Origin: Sphingomonas xinjiangensis
GTDB taxonomy: Bacteria; Pseudomonadota; Alphaproteobacteria; Sphingomonadales; Sphingomonadaceae
Length of the DNA stretch: 64,000 nt
Reading direction: 5' to 3'
NCBI RefSeq assembly: GCF_014199255.1
Contig: NZ_JACIJF010000010.1
Location: forward strand, 88,501 to 152,500
Below are positions 9,644-17,400 of the stretch, in pieces. A model generated the notes under the pieces. It was not told the origin of the DNA, made no database searches, and was given only the letters and a program-made list of their open reading frames with translations. The position numbers and the translations under genes are program-made. Each line of letters begins with the position of its first letter. The first letter of the stretch is position 1.

Positions 9644-10129
9644 TTACGAGTTGATGTCGTAGATCCGCCACATGCGCGAGGCGCTGGCTGCGCCCGGTGC
9701 GTTCGCGCGCCGCAACACCACCTTGAGGTTCTGCCGCCGCAGCTCACCCATCCTGCTGACGGTGTCGACCCTCACGGGAACCGTAACATAGGCCGAACCA
9801 GCTGCAGCCTCGATCCGGCTCGGGGCGCCCACGTTCGCCCGATAGGATGTATAGCGGGAGAAGGAACGCACGAACGTCGAACGTGAGGTCCTTCCGTCCT
9901 TCGGCGTGGTGGACCAAAGCGCATATGCGGCGGAATACTTGCGCTCGCCGATAAGCGCGAAATAGGTCTGCACCACGTCGGCAGCGCCCTGCGCACTTCG
10001 GCTGCCGAATGGCTTGTCGACTACCGTGCCCGGACGCACCTGCAAAGTCTGCGCGGATCCGGCTGCGGCGATGGCCGCCGTCTGTCCGAGAAAACCCAAC
10101 GCAGCGATGGCGACAATGTGGAACTTCAT
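9644..10129 (-). CDS. Secreted protein of unknown function
   Basis: A 161-residue protein starting MKFHIVAIAALGFLGQ, with a signal peptide to about residue 25. The mature part contains a region resembling small alpha+beta secreted domains (VVQTYFALIGERKYSAAYALW) found downstream of signal peptides in sphingomonads. No catalytic motif is recognised. The ATG at 10129 is chosen because the signal peptide begins there. A 17-bp dyad lies about 104 bp upstream. Confidence 0.65.
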   Translation of the reverse strand: MKFHIVAIAALGFLGQTAAIAAAGSAQTLQVRPGTVVDKPFGSRSAQGAADVVQTYFALIGERKYSAAYALWSTTPKDGRTSRSTFVRSFSRYTSYRANVGAPSRIEAAAGSAYVTVPVRVDTVSRMGELRRQNLKVVLRRANAPGAASASRMWRIYDINS

Positions 10130-10232
10130 GATTGCGATCCCAATGCTGAGGACGGGCAGGCTGCCGGAGCGAATATGCGCAATTCGGAAGCCGGCCACCG
10201 AAGCCCGATAGCGCCATCGCGCCCGCGGCAAT

Positions 10233-10249
10233 CTAATACGTGCGTATAG
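10233..10249. promoter_or_regulatory. Imperfect palindrome CTAATACGTGCGTATAG
   Basis: Second copy of the dyad seen at 1279-1295 (14 of 17 identical), with ATACG and CGTAT half-sites. It lies upstream of the secreted-protein gene on the minus strand. I infer joint regulation with the propeller sensor gene. Confidence 0.4.
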
Positions 10250-10301
10250 AAAGTTCGCGCTCGCGACGTAGCTACCGGCCGCCTGCTGCCCCAATTACGT
10301 G

Positions 10302-10946
10302 TTAACGCGGCTGACAGTTCGCGTCGGCCTGCCGTAGAACTCGGACAGGGCCCACGTGCGGCGCCGATGCCGAACGCCAGGATGGGTGCCGCACATTCCG
10401 CGGGAAGCATCGTCGCATGGCCGAGTGCCTCTGCGCGTAGTGATGCAGCGGTGCGCCGTCACATGAAGCGAAAGCGAATGCCGTAATGGGAACTCTCGGC
10501 CTGCACTTCAGAGCCTGGAAAGTTTCGGCATCCGCTTCGTCCGCGCGCGCAAGCAAGCGGCGCTGAATGTTCGAGCATGCTCGCTCGACGAGGGCTTGCG
10601 AATTGTCGATCTGCACCATGCACATGACCGCCACTGCCGCTGAGGCAGTGAGGCTCGCCAGGAACACCGCTCTATATAGTCTCCTACGCGACCTAAGGAC
10701 GAAGATCTCATACCCGCAGAGAACGACGAAGATCAGGAGGATTCCGAGCGTGAGAAGCGCGCCCGGGTTTCCGTAATCCAATGCGGGTTGGGCGAGCACC
10801 CAGAGCATCGCCGATGCCGTGATCACTCCGCCAATGCGGCTCGCTTCACTCAATCCTGCTCGCTGAGCAGCACCAGTCAGTCTCACGGCCACTCCAGTCG
10901 ATCTTAGGCGGCATAGCCGACCGTTGCGGGATATCGCAGTTCGCAT
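10302..10946 (-). CDS. Putative inner-membrane protein
   Basis: A frame of up to 214 residues with three likely membrane helices (about 38-56, 62-84 and 90-112), then a soluble C-terminal part containing SNIQRRLLARADEADAETF. The hydrophobic periodicity supports a real gene, but the arginine-rich first 35 residues and the last 40 are of uncertain reading. No family is recognised. Confidence 0.45.
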   Translation of the reverse strand: MRTAISRNGRLCRLRSTGVAVRLTGAAQRAGLSEASRIGGVITASAMLWVLAQPALDYGNPGALLTLGILLIFVVLCGYEIFVLRSRRRLYRAVFLASLTASAAVAVMCMVQIDNSQALVERACSNIQRRLLARADEADAETFQALKCRPRVPITAFAFASCDGAPLHHYAQRHSAMRRCFPRNVRHPSWRSASAPHVGPVRVLRQADANCQPR

Positions 10947-11103
10947 CGGGCCGACGTTGAGGTTCTAGGAAGTTCAACATCGACGAGGGTGATGCAAGCA
11001 TACGTGAGTAGGAGTGTTTCCGACCCGAGGCTGATGGCGGATAGGACCGTCCACGATCAGAAGAAGCCCATCGGTCCGGATGATGAATCCAATTGGGAGA
11101 ACC

Positions 11104-11478
11104 ATGATGTTCCACGCGCACGCACAGAGCTTCCGAGACAATACAGCACCCGCAGAGGCCTTCCCGACGGAGACAGCAGCGCGGGCCAGCTTCTCCGCTC
11201 TGGAGTGGTCAGTGATCGCCCTTGCCCAGCGCGACAGCTTGAGCTCGCTGCACGAACCCGGGCGCATTGCGCAGGCAATGGGGGTCTTGCTCGGATCGAG
11301 GCAGAACCCCCGCCTTGCTGACCATAGACTTGAAGCGCTCCGCCGCACCTCGGTGCTGGTCTGGCACGCAGCAGGTCCGCTGGACGAGGAAGAGATCGAA
11401 ACCTTCCTCGCGGCTGACTTCAGTCGAGCCCAGTACGATCTGCTCACCGCAAGCGTCGCCCGCGGGCGTCTGCACTGA
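11104..11478 (+). CDS. Conserved hypothetical protein
   Basis: About 124 residues beginning MMFHAHAQ; GGGAG precedes the start by 4-7 bases, favouring 11104/11107. Core sequences SALEWSVIALAQRD and NPRLADHRLEALRRTSVLVWH resemble an uncharacterised protein family I recognise from sphingomonads. It is helical, soluble and has no catalytic motif. The IS481 element inserted 32 bp beyond its stop codon, leaving the gene intact. Confidence 0.7.
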   Translation: MMFHAHAQSFRDNTAPAEAFPTETAARASFSALEWSVIALAQRDSLSSLHEPGRIAQAMGVLLGSRQNPRLADHRLEALRRTSVLVWHAAGPLDEEEIETFLAADFSRAQYDLLTASVARGRLH

Positions 11479-11515
11479 GTCCACCCCAGGCTCGATGATG
11501 ATGAGGAAGCCTAGG

Positions 11516-12527
11516 TGTTTGATCCCACGGTTTGATGGTGCGATCCTTTCGTTGGAATGGAAGGAAGGCCGCATGGGACAAGTTCGTCACGGGAGCGCCA
11601 CGACCACGTACGCCGTCCGAGCAGCAATACAGCGATCGCAAGCTTCGCTCTCGACGGTGAGCCGGGAGCTGGGGATCAACCCGAAGACTGTGGCCAAGTG
11701 GCGCAAGAGGGCGACGGTCGAGGATCTGAAGACCGGGCCGAAGGCCCCTCATTCAACCACCCTGACCGAAGCCGAGGAGGCAATTGTCGTCGCATTCCGG
11801 CGCCACACGCTACTGCCGCTCGACGACTGCCTCTACGCTCTGCAACCATCGATCCCGCACCTGACGCGGTCAGCGCTGCACCGATGCCTCCAGCGACACG
11901 GCATCTCCAGGCTGCCGGATGTTGAGGGCGACAAGCCGAAGCGACAGCGCTTCAAGCGCTACCCGATCGGCTTCTTCCACATGGATACTGCCGAGGTGCA
12001 GACCGCCGAAGGCAAGCTCTACCTGTTCTTCGGCATCGACCGCACGAGCAAGTTCGCGGTCACTCAACTGGTCGACAAGGCTGACAGGCGCACAGCGTGG
12101 GAGTTCCTCGAACACCTGCTGAAAGCCGTGCCTTACCGGATCCACACGATCCTGACTGACAACGGCATCCAATTCGCCGAGCAGCCTCGCAACCGCAACA
12201 CTGCCTGGTCGCGCCAGATGCGCTTCGACATGATTTGCGAGGCGAACGACATCGAGCACCGACTCACCAAACCGAACCATCCGTGGACCAACGGGCAGGT
12301 CGAGCGGATGAACCGCACCATCAAGGAAGCGACCGTCAAGCGCTTCCACTACGAGAGCCACGACCAGCTCCGGACCCACCTCGCCGACTTCATCGCCGCC
12401 TATAACTTCGCCCGCCGGCTCAAGGCACTGAGCGGCCTCACACCCTACGAATACATCGCCAAGATCTGGACGTCAGAGCCAGACCGGTTCATCGTCAACC
12501 CGATCCACCAGATGCCGGGACTAAACA
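11516..12527 (+). mobile_element. IS481-family insertion sequence, intact
   Basis: The ends form imperfect inverted repeats: left TGTTTGATCCC and right, read inward on the minus strand, TGTTTAGTCCC. The element is flanked by identical CCTAGG hexamers at 11510-11515 and 12528-12533. That fits the NCTAGN duplication known for IS481. Its single transposase gene is complete. The clean duplication argues for a recent insertion. Confidence 0.9.
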
Positions 12528-12532
12528 CCTAG
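11573..12532 (+). CDS. IS481-family DDE transposase
   Basis: A 319-residue transposase. An N-terminal helix-turn-helix (ASLSTVSRELGINPKTVAKW) is followed by an rve catalytic core: first Asp in FFHMDTAEVQ, second Asp in TILTDNGIQF, and Glu in WTNGQVERMNRTIKEA. Length and order match the family. The stop TAG and two bases of the last Thr codon lie in the flanking CCTAGG target duplication rather than in the element. Termination is therefore supplied by the target site. Confidence 0.93.
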   Translation: MGQVRHGSATTTYAVRAAIQRSQASLSTVSRELGINPKTVAKWRKRATVEDLKTGPKAPHSTTLTEAEEAIVVAFRRHTLLPLDDCLYALQPSIPHLTRSALHRCLQRHGISRLPDVEGDKPKRQRFKRYPIGFFHMDTAEVQTAEGKLYLFFGIDRTSKFAVTQLVDKADRRTAWEFLEHLLKAVPYRIHTILTDNGIQFAEQPRNRNTAWSRQMRFDMICEANDIEHRLTKPNHPWTNGQVERMNRTIKEATVKRFHYESHDQLRTHLADFIAAYNFARRLKALSGLTPYEYIAKIWTSEPDRFIVNPIHQMPGLNT

Positions 12533-12828
12533 GCACGGTTAGGGTTATGCGAACTCGCCAAGCGAAAACGCCGAATGAACTCGATGACGGCGTGCCCTCT
12601 CCCGCTCTCTACCCATTGCTGCGCGGTGCGTCCGCCGAGCGCGCGTAACGGAGCTGATCGATACCAGCTTTCCGCTTCCAACCGACCACCCGCGACCGCG
12701 CGCACCTCGCTGACGATTTTTGCCTCAAGCAGGCCGACGGGGTCCTTCAGCCTCGCCCCAAACGCGGCATGGCACGCCTTTACCCCGCCACTTGTCGATC
12801 TCGCCGCGCGGAATCCATTCGCCACCAA
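12529..12828 (-). CDS. MbcA/ParS/Xre-like antitoxin C-terminal domain protein, start uncertain
   Basis: The C-terminal part, ESWYRSAPLRALGGRTAQQW followed by a GRGHAVIEFIRRF stretch, has the pattern of the toxin-binding domain of Xre/MbcA/ParS antitoxins (pocket LGGRT, then a helix). The first 25 residues read through a decayed small gene, so the true start is unclear. No toxin (RES domain) gene is seen beside it. The stop TAG lies in the CCTAGG hexamer bordering the IS481 element; the same palindrome provides the transposase stop on the other strand. Confidence 0.5.
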   Translation of the reverse strand: MVANGFRAARSTSGGVKACHAAFGARLKDPVGLLEAKIVSEVRAVAGGRLEAESWYRSAPLRALGGRTAQQWVESGRGHAVIEFIRRFRLASSHNPNRA

Positions 12829-12914
12829 CCAGTCTTTGATCGCCTACCGGGCGTGGGATCGAACGGCTTGGGAAAGCCGTATGAGGACCCCGACGGGGGA
12901 TCAATCCACCGCAT
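12725..12914 (-). pseudogene. Short conserved gene broken by two frameshifts
   Basis: An ATG at 12914 with GGAGCAAGG upstream begins MRWIDPPSGSSYGFPKPFDP, the N-terminus of a short protein family I recognise from sphingomonads. The expected continuation appears piecewise in other frames: WLVANGF, then GEIDKWRGKGVPCRVWGEAE with a stop at 12725. The uninterrupted first frame gives only 44 residues, ending at 12780. Two shifts in under 200 bp indicate decay. Confidence 0.6.
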
Positions 12915-12963
12915 TGTACCTTGCTCCTTTCAGCTTTTGGCGGCTGCTAGAGAGGCCGGCAAG

Positions 12964-13335
12964 CTACCCATAGAGTTCCCCCTGAAGATACAACCGGACG
13001 GCCCTCACGCCAGGAGGCCCCGTTTCCACCATCAGGTCGAGCGCGCTCCGGCCGCCGAACATCGGTGCGGCATTGGGCGCACGCATCCACGCGTCTGCCC
13101 GCTCTGGCGGAAACAGAGTGTTGATCGCCTCGAACACTCCGGCAAGGAACGCGATACGCCTGAGCGCCTCGGTCGTCAGAGCCTGTGGAGATCCGCGCGC
13201 GATCTCGCTCCACACGGGCCGCGGCAGGCCCAACAGCCGCACTTCTTCGCGAACGTCCAATCGCCACGCCTTGGAGATGCCGCGAAAGACGCGCACCGCC
13301 GGCGTCGTTACCGCGCGGCGCGCCTCAATCGACAT
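12964..13335 (-). CDS. MbcA/ParS/Xre-family antitoxin
   Basis: A protein of about 123 residues. It has an N-terminal helical region (RLLGLPRPVWSEIARG), then LRRIAFLAGVFEAINTLFP and APMFGGRSALDLMVETGPPG (DUF2384 toxin-binding domain). Members neutralise RES-domain or related ADP-ribosylating/NAD-degrading toxins. No RES toxin follows on the minus strand, where only decayed genes and the IS481 element lie, so this may be an orphan antitoxin. The start at 13335 is chosen by homology; it has no strong ribosome-binding site. Confidence 0.8.
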   Translation of the reverse strand: MSIEARRAVTTPAVRVFRGISKAWRLDVREEVRLLGLPRPVWSEIARGSPQALTTEALRRIAFLAGVFEAINTLFPPERADAWMRAPNAAPMFGGRSALDLMVETGPPGVRAVRLYLQGELYG

Positions 13336-13440
13336 TACTGGTCGGCGGTTGCCGCGGACGTGCCAGCCCGTCCAGCCTACGAGTTGGGCGCCGACGAGGA
13401 GCCTTGCGCGCAACTCGCTATCCAGTTTCGCGCAGCACAT

Positions 13441-13665
13441 CTAGTTGGTTGTCCCGACCAGAAGGTAGCGGCTGTTGCAAGTCTGAATCACGTTCCCGCT
13501 GGCTACCTTGAGAAGCGACGTGAGGACCTTCGAGGTCATGATCAGGCGGCCGTCAGGAAACCGTCGTTTCGTGTCGCCATAGATCTGGCCGACGACCGCG
13601 ACCTCGTCGAGAAAGGTGACAATCCACCATCCCTTGAGCACGGCATCGTAGCGGAGCACAACCAT
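13441..13665 (-). CDS. Small hypothetical protein
   Basis: 74 residues, MVVLRYDAVLKGWWIVTF, ending LLVGTTN. Beta-rich, without signal peptide or known motif. Its ATG overlaps the stop of the upstream gene as TGATG, so the two are coupled. Composition is that of a real protein, but I do not recognise the function. Confidence 0.6.
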   Translation of the reverse strand: MVVLRYDAVLKGWWIVTFLDEVAVVGQIYGDTKRRFPDGRLIMTSKVLTSLLKVASGNVIQTCNSRYLLVGTTN

Positions 13666-13991
13666 CAGCGCCCGCCATCGCCCGAGTCGTCGGCAGGATC
13701 GCCGCTCAGGCCGTCTGTCGCGGACCGATCTCCGTCCTTAGCGATCGCTGCGGACAACACGCGATTGATCAGCTTCCAGACCGTGTCGCGACGATCGTGC
13801 CCGACGATCTCGGTACTCTGCTCGCCAGCAGAAATCTGCAGCGCTGGATCGCCAGTGTGGTGCAGTTCGGCAGCGTAGCGGTAACTAATCCCGCTGTCGT
13901 CAAGACCGCAGTTCTCAATCACCATGGCCGCTATGATCTTGCGGTCCTCGCTGTAGCCCAGGGGCCAAAGCTCAACTTGTACGGCGATCAT
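13665..13991 (-). CDS. Hypothetical protein
   Basis: 108 residues starting MIAVQVELWPLGYSEDRKI; the first 45 residues resemble a beta-sandwich-like N-terminus common in phage and island proteins of sphingomonads (VELWPLG then IENCGLDD). The C-terminal tail is Asp/Gly-rich and disordered. It is upstream of and coupled to the 74-residue gene. Confidence 0.6.
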   Translation of the reverse strand: MIAVQVELWPLGYSEDRKIIAAMVIENCGLDDSGISYRYAAELHHTGDPALQISAGEQSTEIVGHDRRDTVWKLINRVLSAAIAKDGDRSATDGLSGDPADDSGDGGR

Positions 13992-14098
13992 GGCAACCTC
14001 CCGAGCGCGACGTCGATGGAGGTGCGATCAAGCCCCGGTGCGGCTTTGAGGACCTGAGGTTCGTGGCTGTGGATGCCCTGCGCAATCCATGGTCGGCG

Positions 14099-14395
14099 TC
14101 AATCGTCATGATCGAAGAGGTCCGCGAATGGGTTGTACGGCTTCGCCGCGGGGCGGAGGTGAAACTCACCAAGCGGCGTAGCCACCCAGGATCCTGGAGT
14201 GGGCTCCCAGATGTCGAGCTGGGTTAGAAGCTTGTCATCCTTGACCTGGAGCCGCTGGTCTCCAACCCATACGTGGGCGTTGATCCACAGGTCGCTCAGA
14301 GACGTAACGCCAAGACCGTGGAAGGTGTTCAACAAGTGCGCGAACCCGAACGGTGCGTTCGGGGCCTCGACGCGATTAGGAAAGCGTATCCGCAT
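14099..14395 (-). CDS. Hypothetical protein
   Basis: 98 residues, MRIRFPNRVEAPNAPFGFAH, with a centre rich in aromatic and basic residues and an acidic tail ending FADLFDHDD. Coding-like composition; no family recognised. It is the leftmost gene of the same-strand block that continues through the antitoxin genes. Confidence 0.55.
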   Translation of the reverse strand: MRIRFPNRVEAPNAPFGFAHLLNTFHGLGVTSLSDLWINAHVWVGDQRLQVKDDKLLTQLDIWEPTPGSWVATPLGEFHLRPAAKPYNPFADLFDHDD

Positions 14396-14440
14396 ACCGG
14401 TCCTCCTCTATGCATGGGGCGGACCGGCAGAAGCCGGGTG

Positions 14441-14554
14441 TTCGTAACCTGAGCATTCGCCAAGGCGCCGCCGCCTTTAGGCGAAGCCTTGGACATGCGC
14501 GACGGCCACCCGGCCACACGATGTGCGACCGGCCGAATGCTCAGGGGTTACGAA
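14441..14554. repeat. Long-range inverted repeat with hairpin in between
   Basis: Left arm TTCGTAACCTGAGCATTCG (14441-14459) pairs with CGAATGCTCAGGGGTTACGAA (14534-14554), apart from two extra bases. The arms enclose about 74 bp. Inside the left part, TTCGCCAAGGCG pairs with CGCCTT-TA-GGCGAA (14456-14485). The structure could be a recombinase site or a structured RNA. Confidence 0.55.
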
Positions 14555-14560
14555 GCCCCG

Positions 14561-14580
14561 CCGCCGGGATTTACCGGCGG
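14561..14580. repeat. Perfect GC-rich hairpin
   Basis: CCGCCGG (14561-14567) and CCGGCGG (14574-14580) form a 7-bp perfect stem with loop GATTTA. No T tract follows, so it is not an obvious intrinsic terminator. It sits next to the longer inverted repeat. Confidence 0.5.
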
Positions 14581-14935
14581 CAAGGGAACCGTCGCAGAAC
14601 GATATCCGGAGCGCAAGGGGGCTTCCAGAACCACCCTCATTTGGCCGGAATCCAGCCCAAAATTAACCATTCCGTGCCATCGCCGTCCCATGAAGGACGC
14701 ACCTCATAACTCGTTGTGATAGCGTGATTATGCAGGATGGTTATGGTCGAAACCGGGCTTCTGACCCCACGAAACTGCACGAAGTCGTAGAGTTTCGTTC
14801 CCTTTGGGCGAGCACTTGTCAAAGGAGTCGAAAATCGCTCTTGGCGAGCCCTCCCGCGAATGCCCGATAAAGGCCCTTATCGTGACACTGAAACATTATC
14901 AGGCTATGATTGATCTCAACCGTACGGAGCTCACC

Positions 14936-16072
14936 ATGGCCGAATCTCAAGATCGCGAGCTCGCCGATATTCTCGTGGCCCAAGCCGTCGTAGCGGCCGC
15001 GCCGCCGAGGCCCGAGATACAGCGGCGGAACCAGTTCCGCGGCGAACTGCTGCGCGCCGCGTTCGGGCCCGAGGTTCGGCCCTCGGAGGTGCATGAGCGG
15101 ATCGTCACCTTCGCCGGCGCGGCCTCGCCCAACACGCTGCGCGCCCTGCTTTCCGATCTGCGCGTCGTCGACGCGTTTCAACGACGTTATGCCCGGCCCG
15201 CTCTGCCCATCGCGCCACGGGCGCTCCACCTGTTGATCGCTGAGCGCGCCGATGCTGGCGCGGCCAAGTCCTCCATCGATCGATTAGTAGCCTCGATGGT
15301 TCGGCTGCATAGTCTGCTACAGCTCCCCTCCCCGGTCGATGATATCGTCCGCTGGAAGCAGCAGGAAATTCGTAGGTCGGACACTCGGCCCGTGCGGCAA
15401 GCGCTCGGGCTTCGCCTCAAGGGCGATGTGTCGGACGTCCTCCGCGGAAAGCCGCAGCCGCTGTCGTTGCTCCAGCTGCTCGAGCACATCCCGGGAGACC
15501 TCGCCGGTTTGCGCGACCGCGCGCTGATCGCCGTCGGCTATGACGCCGGCCTGCGTGCCTCCGAGCTCGTGCCGATCGATCTTTCGCACATCAAACCCGC
15601 GACCGACGGCGAGGCGTCACTGTTCATCCCACGCTCCAAGACCGATCAGGAGAGCGAAGGCGGGTGGGCGTGGCTGTCAGCGCGCTCGGTTCGACACCTT
15701 AATGCGTGGATCAAGGTTGCGAAGATCGCCGAAGGGCACGTTTTTCGCCCTTTGTCCTACCGAGTGGGCGCTCGTGGGCACCTCGGCGAAGGAACCGTTT
15801 CGAGGATCTTGAAAAGCCGCTTGCGCCAGTACCTCGGCGATCTCGTCGAACGCGGCACTATGACCGGCGAAGAAGCAGCCACGATCGTAGCGCAGACATC
15901 CGCACATTCGGTACGCGTAGGCTGCGACCAAGACCTTTTCGCGGCCGGCGTGGATATCGGCGCGGTAATGCAGGCTCTGCGCTGGACTAGCCCCCGCCAG
16001 CCGCTTGCCTATGCCCGGCATCTCGCGCCCGCTACCTCAAAGGCTGCGGCGCTTATGCGCCGGGTCCGCTGA
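14936..16072 (+). CDS. Tyrosine recombinase/integrase (first of two)
   Basis: A 378-residue recombinase when started at the ATG at 14936 (GGAG 6 bases upstream); the frame stays open back to 14804. Catalytic residues are Arg207 in DAGLRASELV, Lys235 in PRSKT, His324 and Arg327 in AHSVRVG, Trp350 in RWTSPRQP and Tyr359 in LAYARHL. The HSxRVG...DL-AAG context is typical of island integrases. It lies left of the tns operon on the same strand and may mobilise the whole island or a nested element. Confidence 0.85.
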   Translation: MAESQDRELADILVAQAVVAAAPPRPEIQRRNQFRGELLRAAFGPEVRPSEVHERIVTFAGAASPNTLRALLSDLRVVDAFQRRYARPALPIAPRALHLLIAERADAGAAKSSIDRLVASMVRLHSLLQLPSPVDDIVRWKQQEIRRSDTRPVRQALGLRLKGDVSDVLRGKPQPLSLLQLLEHIPGDLAGLRDRALIAVGYDAGLRASELVPIDLSHIKPATDGEASLFIPRSKTDQESEGGWAWLSARSVRHLNAWIKVAKIAEGHVFRPLSYRVGARGHLGEGTVSRILKSRLRQYLGDLVERGTMTGEEAATIVAQTSAHSVRVGCDQDLFAAGVDIGAVMQALRWTSPRQPLAYARHLAPATSKAAALMRRVR

Positions 16073-16115
16073 GTCATTACATCTGCATTGTTCGCGCGAC
16101 GTGTGGCGCACCCAT

Positions 16116-16805
16116 TCAGCGCCGCGCGTTTGCTGATGCGTTCACAACTTTTAGTGCCTCGTTTAGGTGTCGATACCAGGTTGCTCGCTCGCGGGCACTC
16201 CATGCCGGATCAAAATCAGGAAACTTGTCGATTATGCGCTCGGTGAGCGTGAGACGCCGGGACTCGTCGAATCTCGACGTGCCAAGACGTCGGGGAAGCA
16301 AAGGTTCGACGATCGCCGATCGACCCTTACGCGAGAGCGTGCGCCCAAACATAAGGCGGGGCCCGATCGGCCAGCCTGCGGCAGCCCCGGCGTTCAAGAA
16401 GAATGAGACAGCACGCGTCTGAACCGACGCGGCATAGCCGACGCACTCGAAACGAGTTGTTAACTGCGCCGGGGTAATGCTCGAAAGGTCGACATCCTTC
16501 AGAAATGCGTAGGTGTTGCGCAACACTGCATCCAGAGCTGCGCGGTATTTCTGCCTGCCCCACGCCGCAACCAAGTCGATGAGCGCTGGCGTCGCCTGCA
16601 GATCCTTTGTCAACAGCCCCATAGCGCGCAGACTCGGCAACAGTTGGCTTCGTAGGGAAGGGGTTATGTTTGGGAACGCCGAGGAGTCCATCTTACCGGG
16701 AATGCCAGTCCAGGAACACTCCGCAAGGAAGTTCTGGAACCCTGAGAAGCTCACATAGGGCAATCTCGGAACCGCGCTCGCCTCTGCATTGTTTCCCTGC
16801 CGCAT
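16116..16805 (-). CDS. DUF5343-like protein
   Basis: A 229-residue protein. The start at 16805 has AGGAG 7 bases upstream, better than a GTG at 16826. The N-terminal half has the DUF5343 pattern (LPYVSFSGFQNFLAECSW, then SLRSQLLPSLRAMGLL), a winged-helix-like domain found near defence and mobile genes. A helical repeat (YRAALDAVLRNTYAFL) follows. The function is unknown. It is transcribed away from the tns genes, and its upstream region carries palindromes and a motif shared with tnsA. Confidence 0.65.
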   Translation of the reverse strand: MRQGNNAEASAVPRLPYVSFSGFQNFLAECSWTGIPGKMDSSAFPNITPSLRSQLLPSLRAMGLLTKDLQATPALIDLVAAWGRQKYRAALDAVLRNTYAFLKDVDLSSITPAQLTTRFECVGYAASVQTRAVSFFLNAGAAAGWPIGPRLMFGRTLSRKGRSAIVEPLLPRRLGTSRFDESRRLTLTERIIDKFPDFDPAWSARERATWYRHLNEALKVVNASANARR

Positions 16806-16825
16806 AGCTTCGCTCCTGGCCAGCA

Positions 16826-16843
16826 CACTACGCTCACGTAGTG
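16826..16843. promoter_or_regulatory. Palindrome CACTACG-CTCA-CGTAGTG
   Basis: A perfect 7-bp dyad with a 4-bp spacer, 21 bp upstream of the DUF5343-like start. A further CGTAGTG half-site lies at 16870-16876. It is probably an operator for a dimeric repressor; the winged-helix protein at 17401 is a nearby candidate. Confidence 0.5.
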
Positions 16844-16851
16844 CCCTTCAC

Positions 16852-16875
16852 GTACGTTTATTTCACATGCGTAGT
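16852..16875. promoter_or_regulatory. 24-bp motif copy A
   Basis: The 24 bp from 16852, beginning GTACGTTTATTTCACATGCG, match the block at 17808-17831 at 19 of 24 positions. Each copy contains TACG-N13-CGTA. Copy A lies 47-70 bp upstream of the DUF5343-like gene. Confidence 0.55.
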
Positions 16876-16876
16876 G

Positions 16877-17400
16877 CTAGCATGATCGGGGCCGCGGCGG
16901 CAAATCTCCCTCGCTGGCCTTACGTGATCGGGCCACAAACTAGTGCCTGAAACGGCGAGCTCTGTAGGAGTGAGCGAATGAGATTGCCGCGGAGTGACGA
17001 AAGTGAGCGACAGGATTTCGCGGCTGCACAGCGACGCCCATCCTGTGGCAATCCTCCGGCGTCCGGGTGGTAGGCTGCAGCCACAGACCCCTCCGGAATC
17101 GAGGATGTTTGACCCTCTACCACGATCCCGAAGCAGGCCCGGAAGTCGAGCTCACCGAAATAAACTTCATCAGGGAACCGGCTTCAGGATCTTGCCACGG
17201 ATTCTCGGACCGACCAGATTGGATCGACGATCTTTCGGGGCGAATCCAAGATCCAGAGGCAGGCGCAGGGGTGCGAGCGCATGGGAAATCGTCCATGAGG
17301 AAGTCTTGGCATCAGGATCTTCAAGGAAAACCTATGGAGACTGCGAGCCTGCGTCTAAGGGTCGTTGAGGATCCACAATTATCCCGAACTAGGACGAGAG
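16877..17400. other. Long intergenic region; possible left transposon end
   Basis: No gene is convincing, although a frame at 17067-17432 is open. At 17022-17042 the sequence GGCT....G.GACGCCCATC matches in inverted orientation the sequence at 25320-25340 (15 of 21, with a 10-bp identical core). This makes it a candidate left terminus of the tns element, but chance similarity is not excluded. Confidence 0.35.

Larger units (their letters stand above)
14396..14803. other. Gene-free segment with inverted repeats and hairpins
   Basis: About 400 bp with no convincing gene between the hypothetical genes and the first tyrosine recombinase. It contains a long-range inverted repeat (14441-14459 with 14534-14554) and two compact hairpins (14456-14485, 14561-14580). 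Near 14663-14676, GCCCAAAATTAAC resembles one of the sites at the right end of the island. Attachment or recombination functions are possible. Confidence 0.5.

Noticed and set aside
14663..14676. GCCCAAAATTAAC as a left-end copy of the right-side sites
   Set aside because: It matches half the site only and is in the same, not inverted, orientation; too weak to call a transposon end.
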